In this document: positions 18,599 through 27,021 of the stretch, one piece after another | Layout of the letters: each line of letters begins with the position of its first letter | How positions within the stretch are numbered: the first letter of the stretch is position 1 | From: an uncultured Pedobacter sp. | Lineage (GTDB): Bacteria > Bacteroidota > Bacteroidia > Sphingobacteriales > Sphingobacteriaceae | Assembly: GCF_946480185.1 (NCBI RefSeq) | Contig: NZ_CAMLIG010000010.1 | Coordinates: forward strand, 62,001 to 126,000 | Direction of reading: 5' to 3' | Length of the DNA: 64,000 nt | Notes under the pieces: model-generated | What the model saw: only the letters and a program-made list of their open reading frames with translations | What the model was told of the DNA's origin: nothing | Databases searched by the model: none | Position numbers and translations under genes: made by a program

Positions 18599-19334
18599 GC
18601 TGATAGTTAACAACCGTGTTTAAACCTATTAAAACTAAATTAGGCTCGTGTAAAATTAAGTTCGCAAATATGCTGTTTTTAAATTTTGTATCAAAAAAAG
18701 CTGAATCGCCTCCTGACAGTATAATTCTCCCATTTGGAAAATCTTTTAAAAACGCATTTATAAATCCTTCTGCCTCATAAACGGTACCGTTTATTGCGCC
18801 AGAGCTCAGGGCTTCTTTACTGTTTTTTCCAAAACTCGCATTAAATTCTGTATCAAAATTAACCAAAGGCAATTTTGATGTGAAATGGTGCATGGCATCC
18901 AATCTCATTTTTATCCCAGGAGAAATACTCCCTCCGTAATATCCTGCTTTCTCGTTTATACTGTCGTAAGTAATACAGGTGCCCGCATCAATTACTAAAA
19001 CCGATTGGTTTGGGTATAAATAGTTACCGCCAATTACCGCCGCAAGTCTATCTAATCCTAAAGTTTCGGGAGTTTGATAACGGTTATTTACCGGAATTTT
19101 TGTTAGCGCATTAAACTTAATATAGTTGACTTTATTAGAAATTGCTTCTTCATCAAAACCACATTCTTCTTTAACAGTCGAAACAATAAAGTTCTTTATG
19201 TTTTTGGTATCGATAAGTTGCCTAATAAAATCTGTGGTGATTGCCGGCATTTTATGGTTATAAACCATTTGGTTTGTATCAAAAACGGCTAACTTAACAG
19301 AAGAGTTGCCAATATCAATAACCAGATTAGGCAT
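18585..19334 (-). CDS. coaX: Type III pantothenate kinase
   Basis: First enzyme of coenzyme A synthesis, of the ASKHA-fold type. The phosphate-1 motif IDIGNSSVKLAVFD is at the N-terminus. The phosphate-2 motif IDAGTCITYD and the pantothenate-site segment TPETLGLDRLAAVIGG are also visible. Length (249 residues) is normal. Its end overlaps the next gene by 14 bp. Confidence 0.95.
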   Translation of the reverse strand: MPNLVIDIGNSSVKLAVFDTNQMVYNHKMPAITTDFIRQLIDTKNIKNFIVSTVKEECGFDEEAISNKVNYIKFNALTKIPVNNRYQTPETLGLDRLAAVIGGNYLYPNQSVLVIDAGTCITYDSINEKAGYYGGSISPGIKMRLDAMHHFTSKLPLVNFDTEFNASFGKNSKEALSSGAINGTVYEAEGFINAFLKDFPNGRIILSGGDSAFFDTKFKNSIFANLILHEPNLVLIGLNTVVNYQHDFK

Positions 19335-19549
19335 TAGACATCATTAAATCTTCCTTATTACCTAATGTCTTTTGAAATACATAGATGCAGTTTGAACCGG
19401 GAAAAACAACAAATCCAACTTTCATTTTATATCAATTAAACACTAAATCCAATACCAGAGAATGCACAAAACATCCATTAGTTACAAAACTATTAAAATT
19501 TAACAGTTTAAGCAGCGCTTATCTGTTAAAAAAAGTTAAACAAAAAGGC

Positions 19550-20530
19550 CTAGCTAAACTGGAAGTAGATGGTTACCGCTATAGTTACGATAAACAGTGT
19601 TTCGAAAACCCATCTTTTTTTTGCGTTGGTAAAATAATAGGAAAGCGAAAGTGCTACAGGAATGGCGCAGAGTATAAAATGGTTGATCCTAAAATCAGCA
19701 TTTAAGTAAAAGGTAAGTACGGCAATAATTAAAATGAAAACCGCCAATTGGAAAGATTTACGAACCAACACATAGCTTTTAAAAAAATTCTGATTCAGAT
19801 AGTACATACTTAACAAAACACAAGTAGCAATTGGGAACAACACGATATAGTCTGTTATTTCTATATTGATATATATTGGCAATTTGGTTGACAGTGGTTT
19901 CCAAATTTCAATGAAATTAAGTAGCCTGTTATTCCAATAGTAATAAACACCAAGAATAAACATGAGCGTTAAAAATCCGACTAAAACGCTTAACCATTCT
20001 CTCCAATAAAAAGGTTTAAAAAGCAAAAGGGCAATCCATAAAAGCAATAAAAAACCTACGAAAGGGAAATAAAACAATGTACCTAGCGCTATTACCAGCC
20101 CCAAATCAAACATTGCGGCAATGGAATTATTGTTTTTATATTCAGTCAATATTTTGTTGAATGCAAATAACAGGAAGAAGTTACAAAGTAGCGGAGGCGT
20201 AAAAGACAAAAAGGGAGTAAAAACGCTACTTACAATAATATAACAAGCGCCGGGCAAAAAACTAGCCTTCCCTAAAATACCGTGTTTATTAATAATTTGG
20301 TTAAATAAAATTGCCTGCAAATAAACGACTACAACAGCAATTGAAATATTGGCAAGTGGAGAAAGAAAGGTATCCAGGTTAAAACGGATCAATAATCTTG
20401 AAAAAAATTCGGCAAAACCCGAATTCACTGCCGTTGGTAAATCTGCAAACAGCCCAATCCTGAGTACTAAGGTTAGTGCGAAGAGAAAAAAAAGATTTAT
20501 AAAGTTTAAACTTCTGAGTTGCTTTACCAT
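19550..20530 (-). CDS. DUF6427-type multi-pass membrane protein
   Basis: Integral membrane protein of 326 residues with about nine to ten hydrophobic helices and very few charged residues outside the loops. The start (MVKQLRSLNFINLFFLFALTL) and overall pattern match a Bacteroidota-specific family annotated as DUF6427, for which no function is established. It lies between coaX and a glycosyltransferase gene on the same strand, with gaps of 215 and 90 bp, so co-transcription is uncertain. Confidence 0.7.
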   Translation of the reverse strand: MVKQLRSLNFINLFFLFALTLVLRIGLFADLPTAVNSGFAEFFSRLLIRFNLDTFLSPLANISIAVVVVYLQAILFNQIINKHGILGKASFLPGACYIIVSSVFTPFLSFTPPLLCNFFLLFAFNKILTEYKNNNSIAAMFDLGLVIALGTLFYFPFVGFLLLLWIALLLFKPFYWREWLSVLVGFLTLMFILGVYYYWNNRLLNFIEIWKPLSTKLPIYINIEITDYIVLFPIATCVLLSMYYLNQNFFKSYVLVRKSFQLAVFILIIAVLTFYLNADFRINHFILCAIPVALSLSYYFTNAKKRWVFETLFIVTIAVTIYFQFS

Positions 20531-20620
20531 GCTTTAATAAGGATGCACAATAATAAGAAATATTGATGGAGTGATGGCCGTTTTTATTTTTTGATATCCA
20601 AAGATTTATCCATGGGCAGT

Positions 20621-21613
20621 TTACTTTCCACCAAACTTATTCACCAAATTGGCAACAATCTGTTCGGTTTCGTCCGGAAAATCAACTTTTATTATCTCAT
20701 CGTTACCTATCCAATATCTCAGCTTATTCACCAAGTTTTCATCAATCTGTTTGATTATTGGTAAACCTAAACCCGCCGCGGCAGCCGCATTACAACTTTG
20801 TTCAAACTGATTTTTCATCGGCATCATTAACACCTTTTTGCCTAAATAAAGCGCTTCTGCCGGACCTTCAAACCCGCCACCGGTAAAAAGACCGGCACAA
20901 TTCTCCAAACTTTTATTAAAACTCTCGTTGTTAATTTGTTGTACTACTACATTCCTGTACTCGTAAGTAGTTTGTTGATGTTTACTAAAAACCTGCCACT
21001 TAACCTCTGGCAATTGGTGAAGGTATTTTACAATCAGCTTATCATCAACAGCGGGCAAGTAAACGGTATAATAACCATGGTTTTCTGGTTTCAGTTCCCT
21101 AATCTCTTTCCGAATTACCGGCGTATGAATAAAATGGTCATACGCTTTAAAATGAAAGCCAACATGATGAGTAGTTGGTGCATAATATTTCAAAATAAAC
21201 TCTGCATGTTTTTCACGCTTATGCGGACGGGGCGTTAAGGGCGAAATAAACGATGCCTGATGGCTTAAAGAAACGCTTTCTATTTTATTGATTTTACAGG
21301 CCCAGGCAGTAATAGGCTCAAAATCATTGATGATCAAATCATAATCTTTAAAAGGAACAGCATGCATGTCTTTCCAAAACTGCCTCAGGTTCATTTCTTT
21401 AAAAGTTTTCCAAAAATCAATGCCTCCTTTTTTACCAAAAACATAGCTAAATCCGTGGAAATTATACTTTACAAACTCTTTTAAAGATACATCGGCCTGC
21501 GAGCCGCTAATCAATAAATCAAGTTCGCCGTGTTTTTGTAATAAAGGCACAATTTCCCTTGCCCGGCTAATGTGTCCGTTTCCGGTGCCTTGTATTGCAT
21601 ATAATATTTTCAT
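20621..21613 (-). CDS. Glycosyltransferase, MJ1255/MGT-like GT-B family
   Basis: GT-B fold glycosyltransferase of 330 residues. The N-terminal glycine-rich motif GTGNGHISRAREI and the C-terminal donor-site region GGGFEGPAEALYLGK with MKNQFEQSCNAAA are characteristic of UDP-sugar transferases related to MurG/MGT and the conserved MJ1255 family. No signal peptide is present, so it should act in the cytosol or at the inner membrane face. Donor and acceptor cannot be told from sequence. Confidence 0.78.
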   Translation of the reverse strand: MKILYAIQGTGNGHISRAREIVPLLQKHGELDLLISGSQADVSLKEFVKYNFHGFSYVFGKKGGIDFWKTFKEMNLRQFWKDMHAVPFKDYDLIINDFEPITAWACKINKIESVSLSHQASFISPLTPRPHKREKHAEFILKYYAPTTHHVGFHFKAYDHFIHTPVIRKEIRELKPENHGYYTVYLPAVDDKLIVKYLHQLPEVKWQVFSKHQQTTYEYRNVVVQQINNESFNKSLENCAGLFTGGGFEGPAEALYLGKKVLMMPMKNQFEQSCNAAAAAGLGLPIIKQIDENLVNKLRYWIGNDEIIKVDFPDETEQIVANLVNKFGGK

Positions 21614-21696
21614 AGGTAGTAAAAAACGTTATAAGACTTTAATTTTTAAACTCAACAGGATTAAATATAATAGAGAATTATTTTTAAAATACTAAA

Positions 21697-22260
21697 CTAA
21701 CCTCTAAAACTACAATCTAAAGCATGATCATTTACCATTCCGGTTGCTTGCATGTGAGCATAACAGATGGTTGAACCAAAAAATTTAAATCCACGCTTTT
21801 TCATGTCTTTGGCTATTGCGTCGGAAATTGCGGTAGTAGCTGGGATTTGTTTACTGTCCGTCATCTGGTTTTTAATTGGCTTGCCGTCTGGCATAAACGA
21901 GTACAGATAGGCATCAAATGTGCCAAACTCTTTTTGAACTTTTAAAAAAAGCTTTGCGTTATTCACCGCCGAAACTACTTTTAACCGGTTTCTGATGATT
22001 CCTGGATCCAACAATATGCTTTCAATATCTTCCGGAGTAAAGTTTGCTACTTTTTCCGCATCGAAACCAGCGAAAAGCCTACGGTAGTTTTCGCGTTTAC
22101 GCAAAATAGTGATCCAGCTTAAACCGGCCTGCGCAGCTTCTAAAATTAAAAACTCAAACAGTATTTTATCATCATGCACTTCTTTGCCCCACTCTTCGTC
22201 ATGGTATTTGATATAAAGCTCATCATTTCCGCACCAATGGCATCTTTTTATTTCTTGCAT
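21697..22260 (-). CDS. tag: DNA-3-methyladenine glycosylase I
   Basis: Base-excision repair enzyme that removes 3-methyladenine. The sequence has the Tag zinc-site residues (RCHWCG at the N-terminus, NDHALDC at the C-terminus). It also has the conserved EEWG and LEAAQAGLSWITIL regions of the active site. Length (187 residues) is normal. The AhpD-like gene ends 12 bp before its start, on the same strand, so they are likely co-transcribed from cysS onward. Confidence 0.95.
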   Translation of the reverse strand: MQEIKRCHWCGNDELYIKYHDEEWGKEVHDDKILFEFLILEAAQAGLSWITILRKRENYRRLFAGFDAEKVANFTPEDIESILLDPGIIRNRLKVVSAVNNAKLFLKVQKEFGTFDAYLYSFMPDGKPIKNQMTDSKQIPATTAISDAIAKDMKKRGFKFFGSTICYAHMQATGMVNDHALDCSFRG

Positions 22261-22272
22261 TTTAACCTGGAT

Positions 22273-22617
22273 TTACTGTTGTTGCAATTCTTCCCAATAC
22301 TCCAAAGCCCGACGGTAATGCGGGATAACAATTGAACCGCCTACCAAATTGGCAATCATAAAAACCTCGTTCAGCTCATCTGAATTTACGCCTGCCTCAT
22401 GGCATTTGCCCAAGTGGTATTTTATACAATCATCGCAACGTAAAACCATAGAAGCTACCAAGCCCAACATCTCTTTCGTCTTTACATTCAAAGCTCCTTC
22501 TGCGTAACTGGTGGTGTCTAACGCTAAAAATCTTTTGATGTTTGTATTTGCCGTCTCGGAAATCCGGGCGTTCATTTTTGTGCGATAGCTATTGAAATCT
22601 TCTATTAGATTTGGCAT
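22273..22617 (-). CDS. Carboxymuconolactone decarboxylase/AhpD-like protein
   Basis: Small alpha-helical protein of 114 residues with the AhpD-type redox motif CDDCIKYH (CxxC followed by the conserved histidine). Members of the family act as alkylhydroperoxidase-like peroxidases or thiol oxidoreductases. It sits between cysS and tag with gaps of 30 and 12 bp on the same strand. A role in peroxide stress is plausible but is inference. Confidence 0.85.
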   Translation of the reverse strand: MPNLIEDFNSYRTKMNARISETANTNIKRFLALDTTSYAEGALNVKTKEMLGLVASMVLRCDDCIKYHLGKCHEAGVNSDELNEVFMIANLVGGSIVIPHYRRALEYWEELQQQ

Positions 22618-22647
22618 TTTTCTAAGAATTTAATGTCTCGGAATAAA

Positions 22648-24108
22648 TTATTTTTTTGACCAAGTGCTGCCGTCTTTACCGTCTTTTACCTCAAAACCTA
22701 TTTCGTTTAACCCGATACGTATTTTGTCTGAAGTGGCGTAATCTTTATTTGCTTTTGCTTCTGTACGTATGTTCAAAATAAAATCCATAACAGGCTCTAA
22801 ATCATCTGTAGCCTGGATGTCGTTTTTTAAGCCTAAAACATCCTCGATAAAAGAATGAAGCAATGATTTTAAGCTGGCTAAATCTTGCTCGCTAATCTTC
22901 ATTTTATCATCATGGATGGAGTTGATGATCCTCGCCACATCAAATAATTCGGCAATTAAAACCGGCGAATTGAAATCATCGTCCATTGCGGCTTTACATT
23001 TAGCCTCAATGCTTTTCAAATCCACATCCGAAGTGGAAGACAACTTCAATTTGTCCAATAAAGAAATGGCGTACATTAAACGCTTAAATCCTTTTTCGCT
23101 GGCATCCAAAGCTTCGTTAGAAAAATCTAAAGTACTGCGATAGTGCGCCTGCAACATAAAAAAGCGGACTACCATTGGGCTGTAGCCTTTGTTCAGTAAC
23201 TGATGGTCTCCTGTAAAAAGCTCGCGGGGTAAAAAGCTATTGCCTAAAGATTTAGACATTTTTTGCCCATTTACCGTAAGCATATTGGTATGTATCCAAT
23301 AATTTGCCGGTTGTGTGCCGCAAGCCGCAACATTTTGCGCAATTTCATTGGTATGATGCGTTGGCGCTAAATCCATTCCACCGCCGTGGATATCAAACTG
23401 GCTGCCTAAATATTTGTTGCTCATGGCAGAACATTCCAAATGCCAACCCGGGAAACCATTGCCCCAAGGAGATGGCCACTGCATCAAATGTTCGGGCTTT
23501 GCCTTTATCCAAAGCGCAAAATCCAAAGGACCGCGTTTTTCATCCTGTCCGCCTAAATCGCGAGTATTGTTGAGTAAATCTTCGAGTTTACGGTTGCTTA
23601 AAACTCCGTAATTTTCTTTCTCATTGTACTTTTCAACATCAAAATAAATGGTTCCGTTAACTTCGTAAGCTAAACCCGTAGCCAAAATGGTTTTCACCAT
23701 TTCAATCTGTTCAATAATATGTCCGGTTGCTGTGGGCTCAATACTCGGAGGCAAAACGTTAAAGGTTTTCATTACTTCATGAAAATCTACGCTGTACTTC
23801 TGCACAATTTCCATCGGTTCAACCGCTGCCAATTTTGCTTTTTTAGATATTTTATCTTCGCCCACATCGCCGTCGCTTTCTAAATGGCCCGCGTCTGTAA
23901 TGTTACGCACATACCGTACTTTGTAACCCAAATAAGTAAGGTAACGATAAATGATATCGAAAGAAATAAATGTACGGCAATTGCCTAAGTGTACATCGCT
24001 ATAAACTGTTGGGCCACAAACATACATCCCAACAAAGGGTGCATTTAAAGCTTTAAATTCTTCCTTTTTACGGCTAAGTGTGTTATATATTGTTAAGAAT
24101 TGAGACAT
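22648..24108 (-). CDS. cysS: Cysteinyl-tRNA synthetase
   Basis: Class I aminoacyl-tRNA synthetase. The HIGH-type motif is visible as HLGN in [17 protein letters not shown], and the KMSKS motif as [11 protein letters not shown]. The zinc-site segment [10 protein letters not shown] with [15 protein letters not shown] is intact. Length of 486 residues is normal. It begins a likely short operon with the AhpD-like gene and tag. Confidence 0.97.
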   Translation of the reverse strand: MSQFLTIYNTLSRKKEEFKALNAPFVGMYVCGPTVYSDVHLGNCRTFISFDIIYRYLTYLGYKVRYVRNITDAGHLESDGDVGEDKISKKAKLAAVEPMEIVQKYSVDFHEVMKTFNVLPPSIEPTATGHIIEQIEMVKTILATGLAYEVNGTIYFDVEKYNEKENYGVLSNRKLEDLLNNTRDLGGQDEKRGPLDFALWIKAKPEHLMQWPSPWGNGFPGWHLECSAMSNKYLGSQFDIHGGGMDLAPTHHTNEIAQNVAACGTQPANYWIHTNMLTVNGQKMSKSLGNSFLPRELFTGDHQLLNKGYSPMVVRFFMLQAHYRSTLDFSNEALDASEKGFKRLMYAISLLDKLKLSSTSDVDLKSIEAKCKAAMDDDFNSPVLIAELFDVARIINSIHDDKMKISEQDLASLKSLLHSFIEDVLGLKNDIQATDDLEPVMDFILNIRTEAKANKDYATSDKIRIGLNEIGFEVKDGKDGSTWSKK

Positions 24109-24179
24109 GGTGCAAATTATAAAATTGATGCGAATTAATTTGGAATGAAAAAGTAAAATTCAAAAACTTGCCGGGCAAG

Positions 24180-25295
24180 CTACTCTGCTATTGATAAATT
24201 GGCTCGTACGGGGTAATGGTCCGAGTAATCTTTTTTAATAATCCGATACGTTTTCACGTGGAACTCTGGCGAAGCTAAAATATAATCTATCTGAAAATTT
24301 GGAAAATCGCCATTATAGGTTTTACCCAAACCGGCACCTTTCTCCTGAAAAGCATCTTTTAAACCTTTTGTTAACGTAGCAACTGCAAAAGACGCCGGGG
24401 TATCGTTAAAATCGCCCATAACAATATAAGGAGTGGTACACCTGTCCATATCTGCTTTTAAAACTTTAACCTCTTTGCTCCGCTTTTCAAAAGCTATTTT
24501 GAGCTTTCGTATAATGCGCTTAGAAGATGTAACATCCTGACCATTGTTGATATCCGTTTTTACTTCGTTTATAAAAGAATAGTCTTCTGGCTGAAAGAAG
24601 ATGGATGCTAAGTGAACCACGTAAACTCTTATAGTTTTTCCGCTTTTTTTAACGTCCACCCAAATCCCTTTGTTACCGCCTTCTTTTGTCTCAAACTTTA
24701 TTTCGCCTTTTGCTACGATTGGGTACTTACTAAAGATGGAAACCCCGGTGTACTCATAATCATTTGAATCCGTTTTGTTGAAGTAGTAATTTTTAAAATT
24801 GCCCTGTTTAAACAGCGAGTCTTTAAAATCATACTTGCCTTTATGACGAGAAAAAAATTCCTGAAAACCCACAATATCTGGTGCTTCTGATTTGATAAGA
24901 TTTAGGAAGCCTTTTGTTGAGGCTGTATCTAACTCTCCTTTTTTATTGCGAAAGTTGTGTACATTGTAAGTCATCATTTTTAATGTGCCACTATCCGCGA
25001 TGGCATCATTTTCTGTCGCAAACCGAAAGCCGAAAGTACGGGTTAAAGGTTGGTAGCCTATCAATATAAAAACAAGAGAATACAGAAAAAACCATTTTCT
25101 TAATAAAATCCAAAGCAGTAAGAAAAGTACATTTGCCAATAAAATAAACGGATAAGCCAAGCCAAACATGGTAAAATACCAGCTACTTAATGGGTCAATA
25201 GCTGTGGCGCAATAGCTTAGTAATAAAGCTATAATGGCTAAAAAGTTTACAAAAAGTAAAGCCTTTTGTATAAAACTATTTCCCTTTTTCTTCAT
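24180..25295 (-). CDS. Membrane-anchored endonuclease/exonuclease/phosphatase family protein
   Basis: The first 95 residues hold about three transmembrane helices. The rest is an EEP (DNase I-like) domain, with the motifs MTYNVHNFR, GFQEF, VVHLAS, GDFND and the C-terminal SDHYPV carrying the catalytic residues. At 371 residues it fits a Bacteroidota family of membrane EEP proteins. The substrate (nucleic acid or phospholipid/inositol phosphate) is unknown. The start overlaps the second rhomboid gene by 20 bp, so it is the last gene of the mutL-rhomboid-rhomboid-EEP operon. Confidence 0.85.
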   Translation of the reverse strand: MKKKGNSFIQKALLFVNFLAIIALLLSYCATAIDPLSSWYFTMFGLAYPFILLANVLFLLLWILLRKWFFLYSLVFILIGYQPLTRTFGFRFATENDAIADSGTLKMMTYNVHNFRNKKGELDTASTKGFLNLIKSEAPDIVGFQEFFSRHKGKYDFKDSLFKQGNFKNYYFNKTDSNDYEYTGVSIFSKYPIVAKGEIKFETKEGGNKGIWVDVKKSGKTIRVYVVHLASIFFQPEDYSFINEVKTDINNGQDVTSSKRIIRKLKIAFEKRSKEVKVLKADMDRCTTPYIVMGDFNDTPASFAVATLTKGLKDAFQEKGAGLGKTYNGDFPNFQIDYILASPEFHVKTYRIIKKDYSDHYPVRANLSIAE

Positions 25296-26160
25296 GCCGA
25301 GCGCTTGCTTTAAAAAGGGTTTCTTTTTCTGTTGCGGTTAAGTTATCGTAGCCATCTTTTGATATTTTATCTAAAATACTATCAATAAGCGCTTGGTTAG
25401 GCATTTCAGTTTTAACCGCCCTTGGCCTAACCGGCTGATTTCTGGAAACTACTTTTAACTTTGGTTTGGGCTTAAACAGGTTCTCAAAAGGTTTGCTCCA
25501 ATCGTTTCCGTTTTGCAAGGCTTTAATAAACAAAAAGCCAAAAATAGCACCACCAATATGTGATAAGTAACCGCCGGCATTGGCTCCAGTAACTCCAAAA
25601 ATATCAATCACCACGTAAAAAAGTGCGATCCATTTCAGCTTTACCGGTCCTAAAAACATTAAGAAAATGGTATAATTAGGCACTAGTGTGGCACAGGCAA
25701 TTAAAATGGCGGTAACCGATGCCGAAGCTCCAACTGCTGCTGACAACAATCTCGCATCAGCGAAAGCGGGAAAAATGTTGAAACTTAAAATATAGAAAAA
25801 TGCACCTGCCAAGCCACCAGCTAGGTAAACAAAAACCAGCTTTTTAGTGCTCAAAAAGTTTTCGAAAATTTGCCCCATCCAATACAGCCAAAGCATATTA
25901 AACAGGATATGAAAAAAACCGGCATGTAAAAACATGTAGGTAAATGGTGTCCAAAAGCGATAAAGCAGTTTAGGTAAATAGGTTGGAACAGCTAAATAAT
26001 TAATGACAAACTCATTAATTCTGTTTTGTTTGGTAAACAAAAACTCAATAACGCTAAGCATCCCAAATATTAAAAATACGGCAACGTTTATTGCAATTAG
26101 CAGATATAATTTACTGCCTGTTGCAAATATTTTCAGTTTTAATTCTTGGTAGGTATTCAT
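25276..26160 (-). CDS. Rhomboid family intramembrane serine protease (second copy)
   Basis: Six-helix intramembrane protease core. The helix-2 motif HAGFFHILFNMLW is present, the catalytic serine is S147 in GASAS, and the catalytic histidine is H201 in YLSHIGGA. The usual GASG reads GASA here, a change of the residue after the serine. A cytosolic tail of about 85 residues, rich in basic residues and prolines, follows the core. It lies 23 bp after the other rhomboid gene. Function is unknown; the two may be paralogues with different substrates. Confidence 0.88.
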   Translation of the reverse strand: MNTYQELKLKIFATGSKLYLLIAINVAVFLIFGMLSVIEFLFTKQNRINEFVINYLAVPTYLPKLLYRFWTPFTYMFLHAGFFHILFNMLWLYWMGQIFENFLSTKKLVFVYLAGGLAGAFFYILSFNIFPAFADARLLSAAVGASASVTAILIACATLVPNYTIFLMFLGPVKLKWIALFYVVIDIFGVTGANAGGYLSHIGGAIFGFLFIKALQNGNDWSKPFENLFKPKPKLKVVSRNQPVRPRAVKTEMPNQALIDSILDKISKDGYDNLTATEKETLFKASARHEEKGK

Positions 26161-26183
26161 AATTATTTATGCTTTCTCGGTTT

Positions 26184-27011
26184 TTAATAAAATGCATCTG
26201 GGCGCTTAATATTCCAGAGCTTAATTAAAATAAACCCAACCAACATTCCGCCTAAATGGGCAAAATGCGCTACGTTATCAGTTGGATTATTAGCCATTCC
26301 GCTGTAAAGTTCAAACAAACCATATAAAATAACCAGGTATTTGGCCTTCATTGGAAAGAAGAAATAAATATAAATGAGCGTATTTGGGAACAACATTCCA
26401 AAGGCCAATAAAATTCCGAAAACTGCGCCAGAAGCACCCATTACCGGCGTGTTTAATTTGGCGTTTAAGTAGCTATTTACAATATTTACTGATGCTTTTT
26501 TTGCATCAACACTTCCCGGGTTTTGAGCCCAATAGCCAGAAATTCTATTAAAATCTGGCTGAATATCTTCTGGGATTTCTTCTTTCACAAAATTTTTGTA
26601 TCCGCTAATTGTTGGGTTTGCAGTATAAACCTCGGCACTGCTTTGTAAAGGCATAATTTGTATGGCTTGTACCCCTAAAAAAAGTAAGGATGCGCCAATA
26701 CCGGTTAGCAGGTAATAATTGAGGAACTTTTTTGAACCTATAAAATTCTCTAAAATAGCCCCAAACATCCAAAGTGCAAACATGTTTGAGAAGATATGGC
26801 CCAAATTTGCATGCATGAAAAGATGTGTAACCAATTGCCAGATTCTAAATTTTGGAGAGGCTGGATAAAAAAGTGCTAAATGTTCCGACAAATCAAATCC
26901 AAAACTGCTTTGGAAAACATAAGTCGCAAAAAAGAAGATACCGTTTATGATCAGTAAATTTTTCACAACCGGTGGAAACAATGTGTTTCCCAAGGGTCTC
27001 ATTTCTCTCAT
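26184..27011 (-). CDS. Rhomboid family intramembrane serine protease (first copy)
   Basis: Canonical rhomboid motifs: HANLGHIFSNMFALW in helix 2, catalytic S194 in GASGAVFG, and catalytic H252 in FAHLGGMLVG. A soluble insertion of about 70 residues (about 118-188) separates the helix-3 region from the catalytic serine helix and should face the periplasm. Total length is 275 residues. The gene follows mutL by 10 bp and precedes the second rhomboid gene by 23 bp, so all are likely co-transcribed. Confidence 0.9.
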   Translation of the reverse strand: MREMRPLGNTLFPPVVKNLLIINGIFFFATYVFQSSFGFDLSEHLALFYPASPKFRIWQLVTHLFMHANLGHIFSNMFALWMFGAILENFIGSKKFLNYYLLTGIGASLLFLGVQAIQIMPLQSSAEVYTANPTISGYKNFVKEEIPEDIQPDFNRISGYWAQNPGSVDAKKASVNIVNSYLNAKLNTPVMGASGAVFGILLAFGMLFPNTLIYIYFFFPMKAKYLVILYGLFELYSGMANNPTDNVAHFAHLGGMLVGFILIKLWNIKRPDAFY

Positions 27012-27021
27012 TTAAATTTAT

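Noticed and set aside
19385..19705. 106-codon plus-strand frame between coaX and the DUF6427 gene
   Set aside because: Half of it lies antisense to the DUF6427 gene, it has no recognisable domain, and its composition looks like non-coding DNA.
24251..24266. Possible parS around CACGTG in the EEP gene
   Set aside because: Four mismatches to the consensus outside the hexamer; within chance for a coding region.
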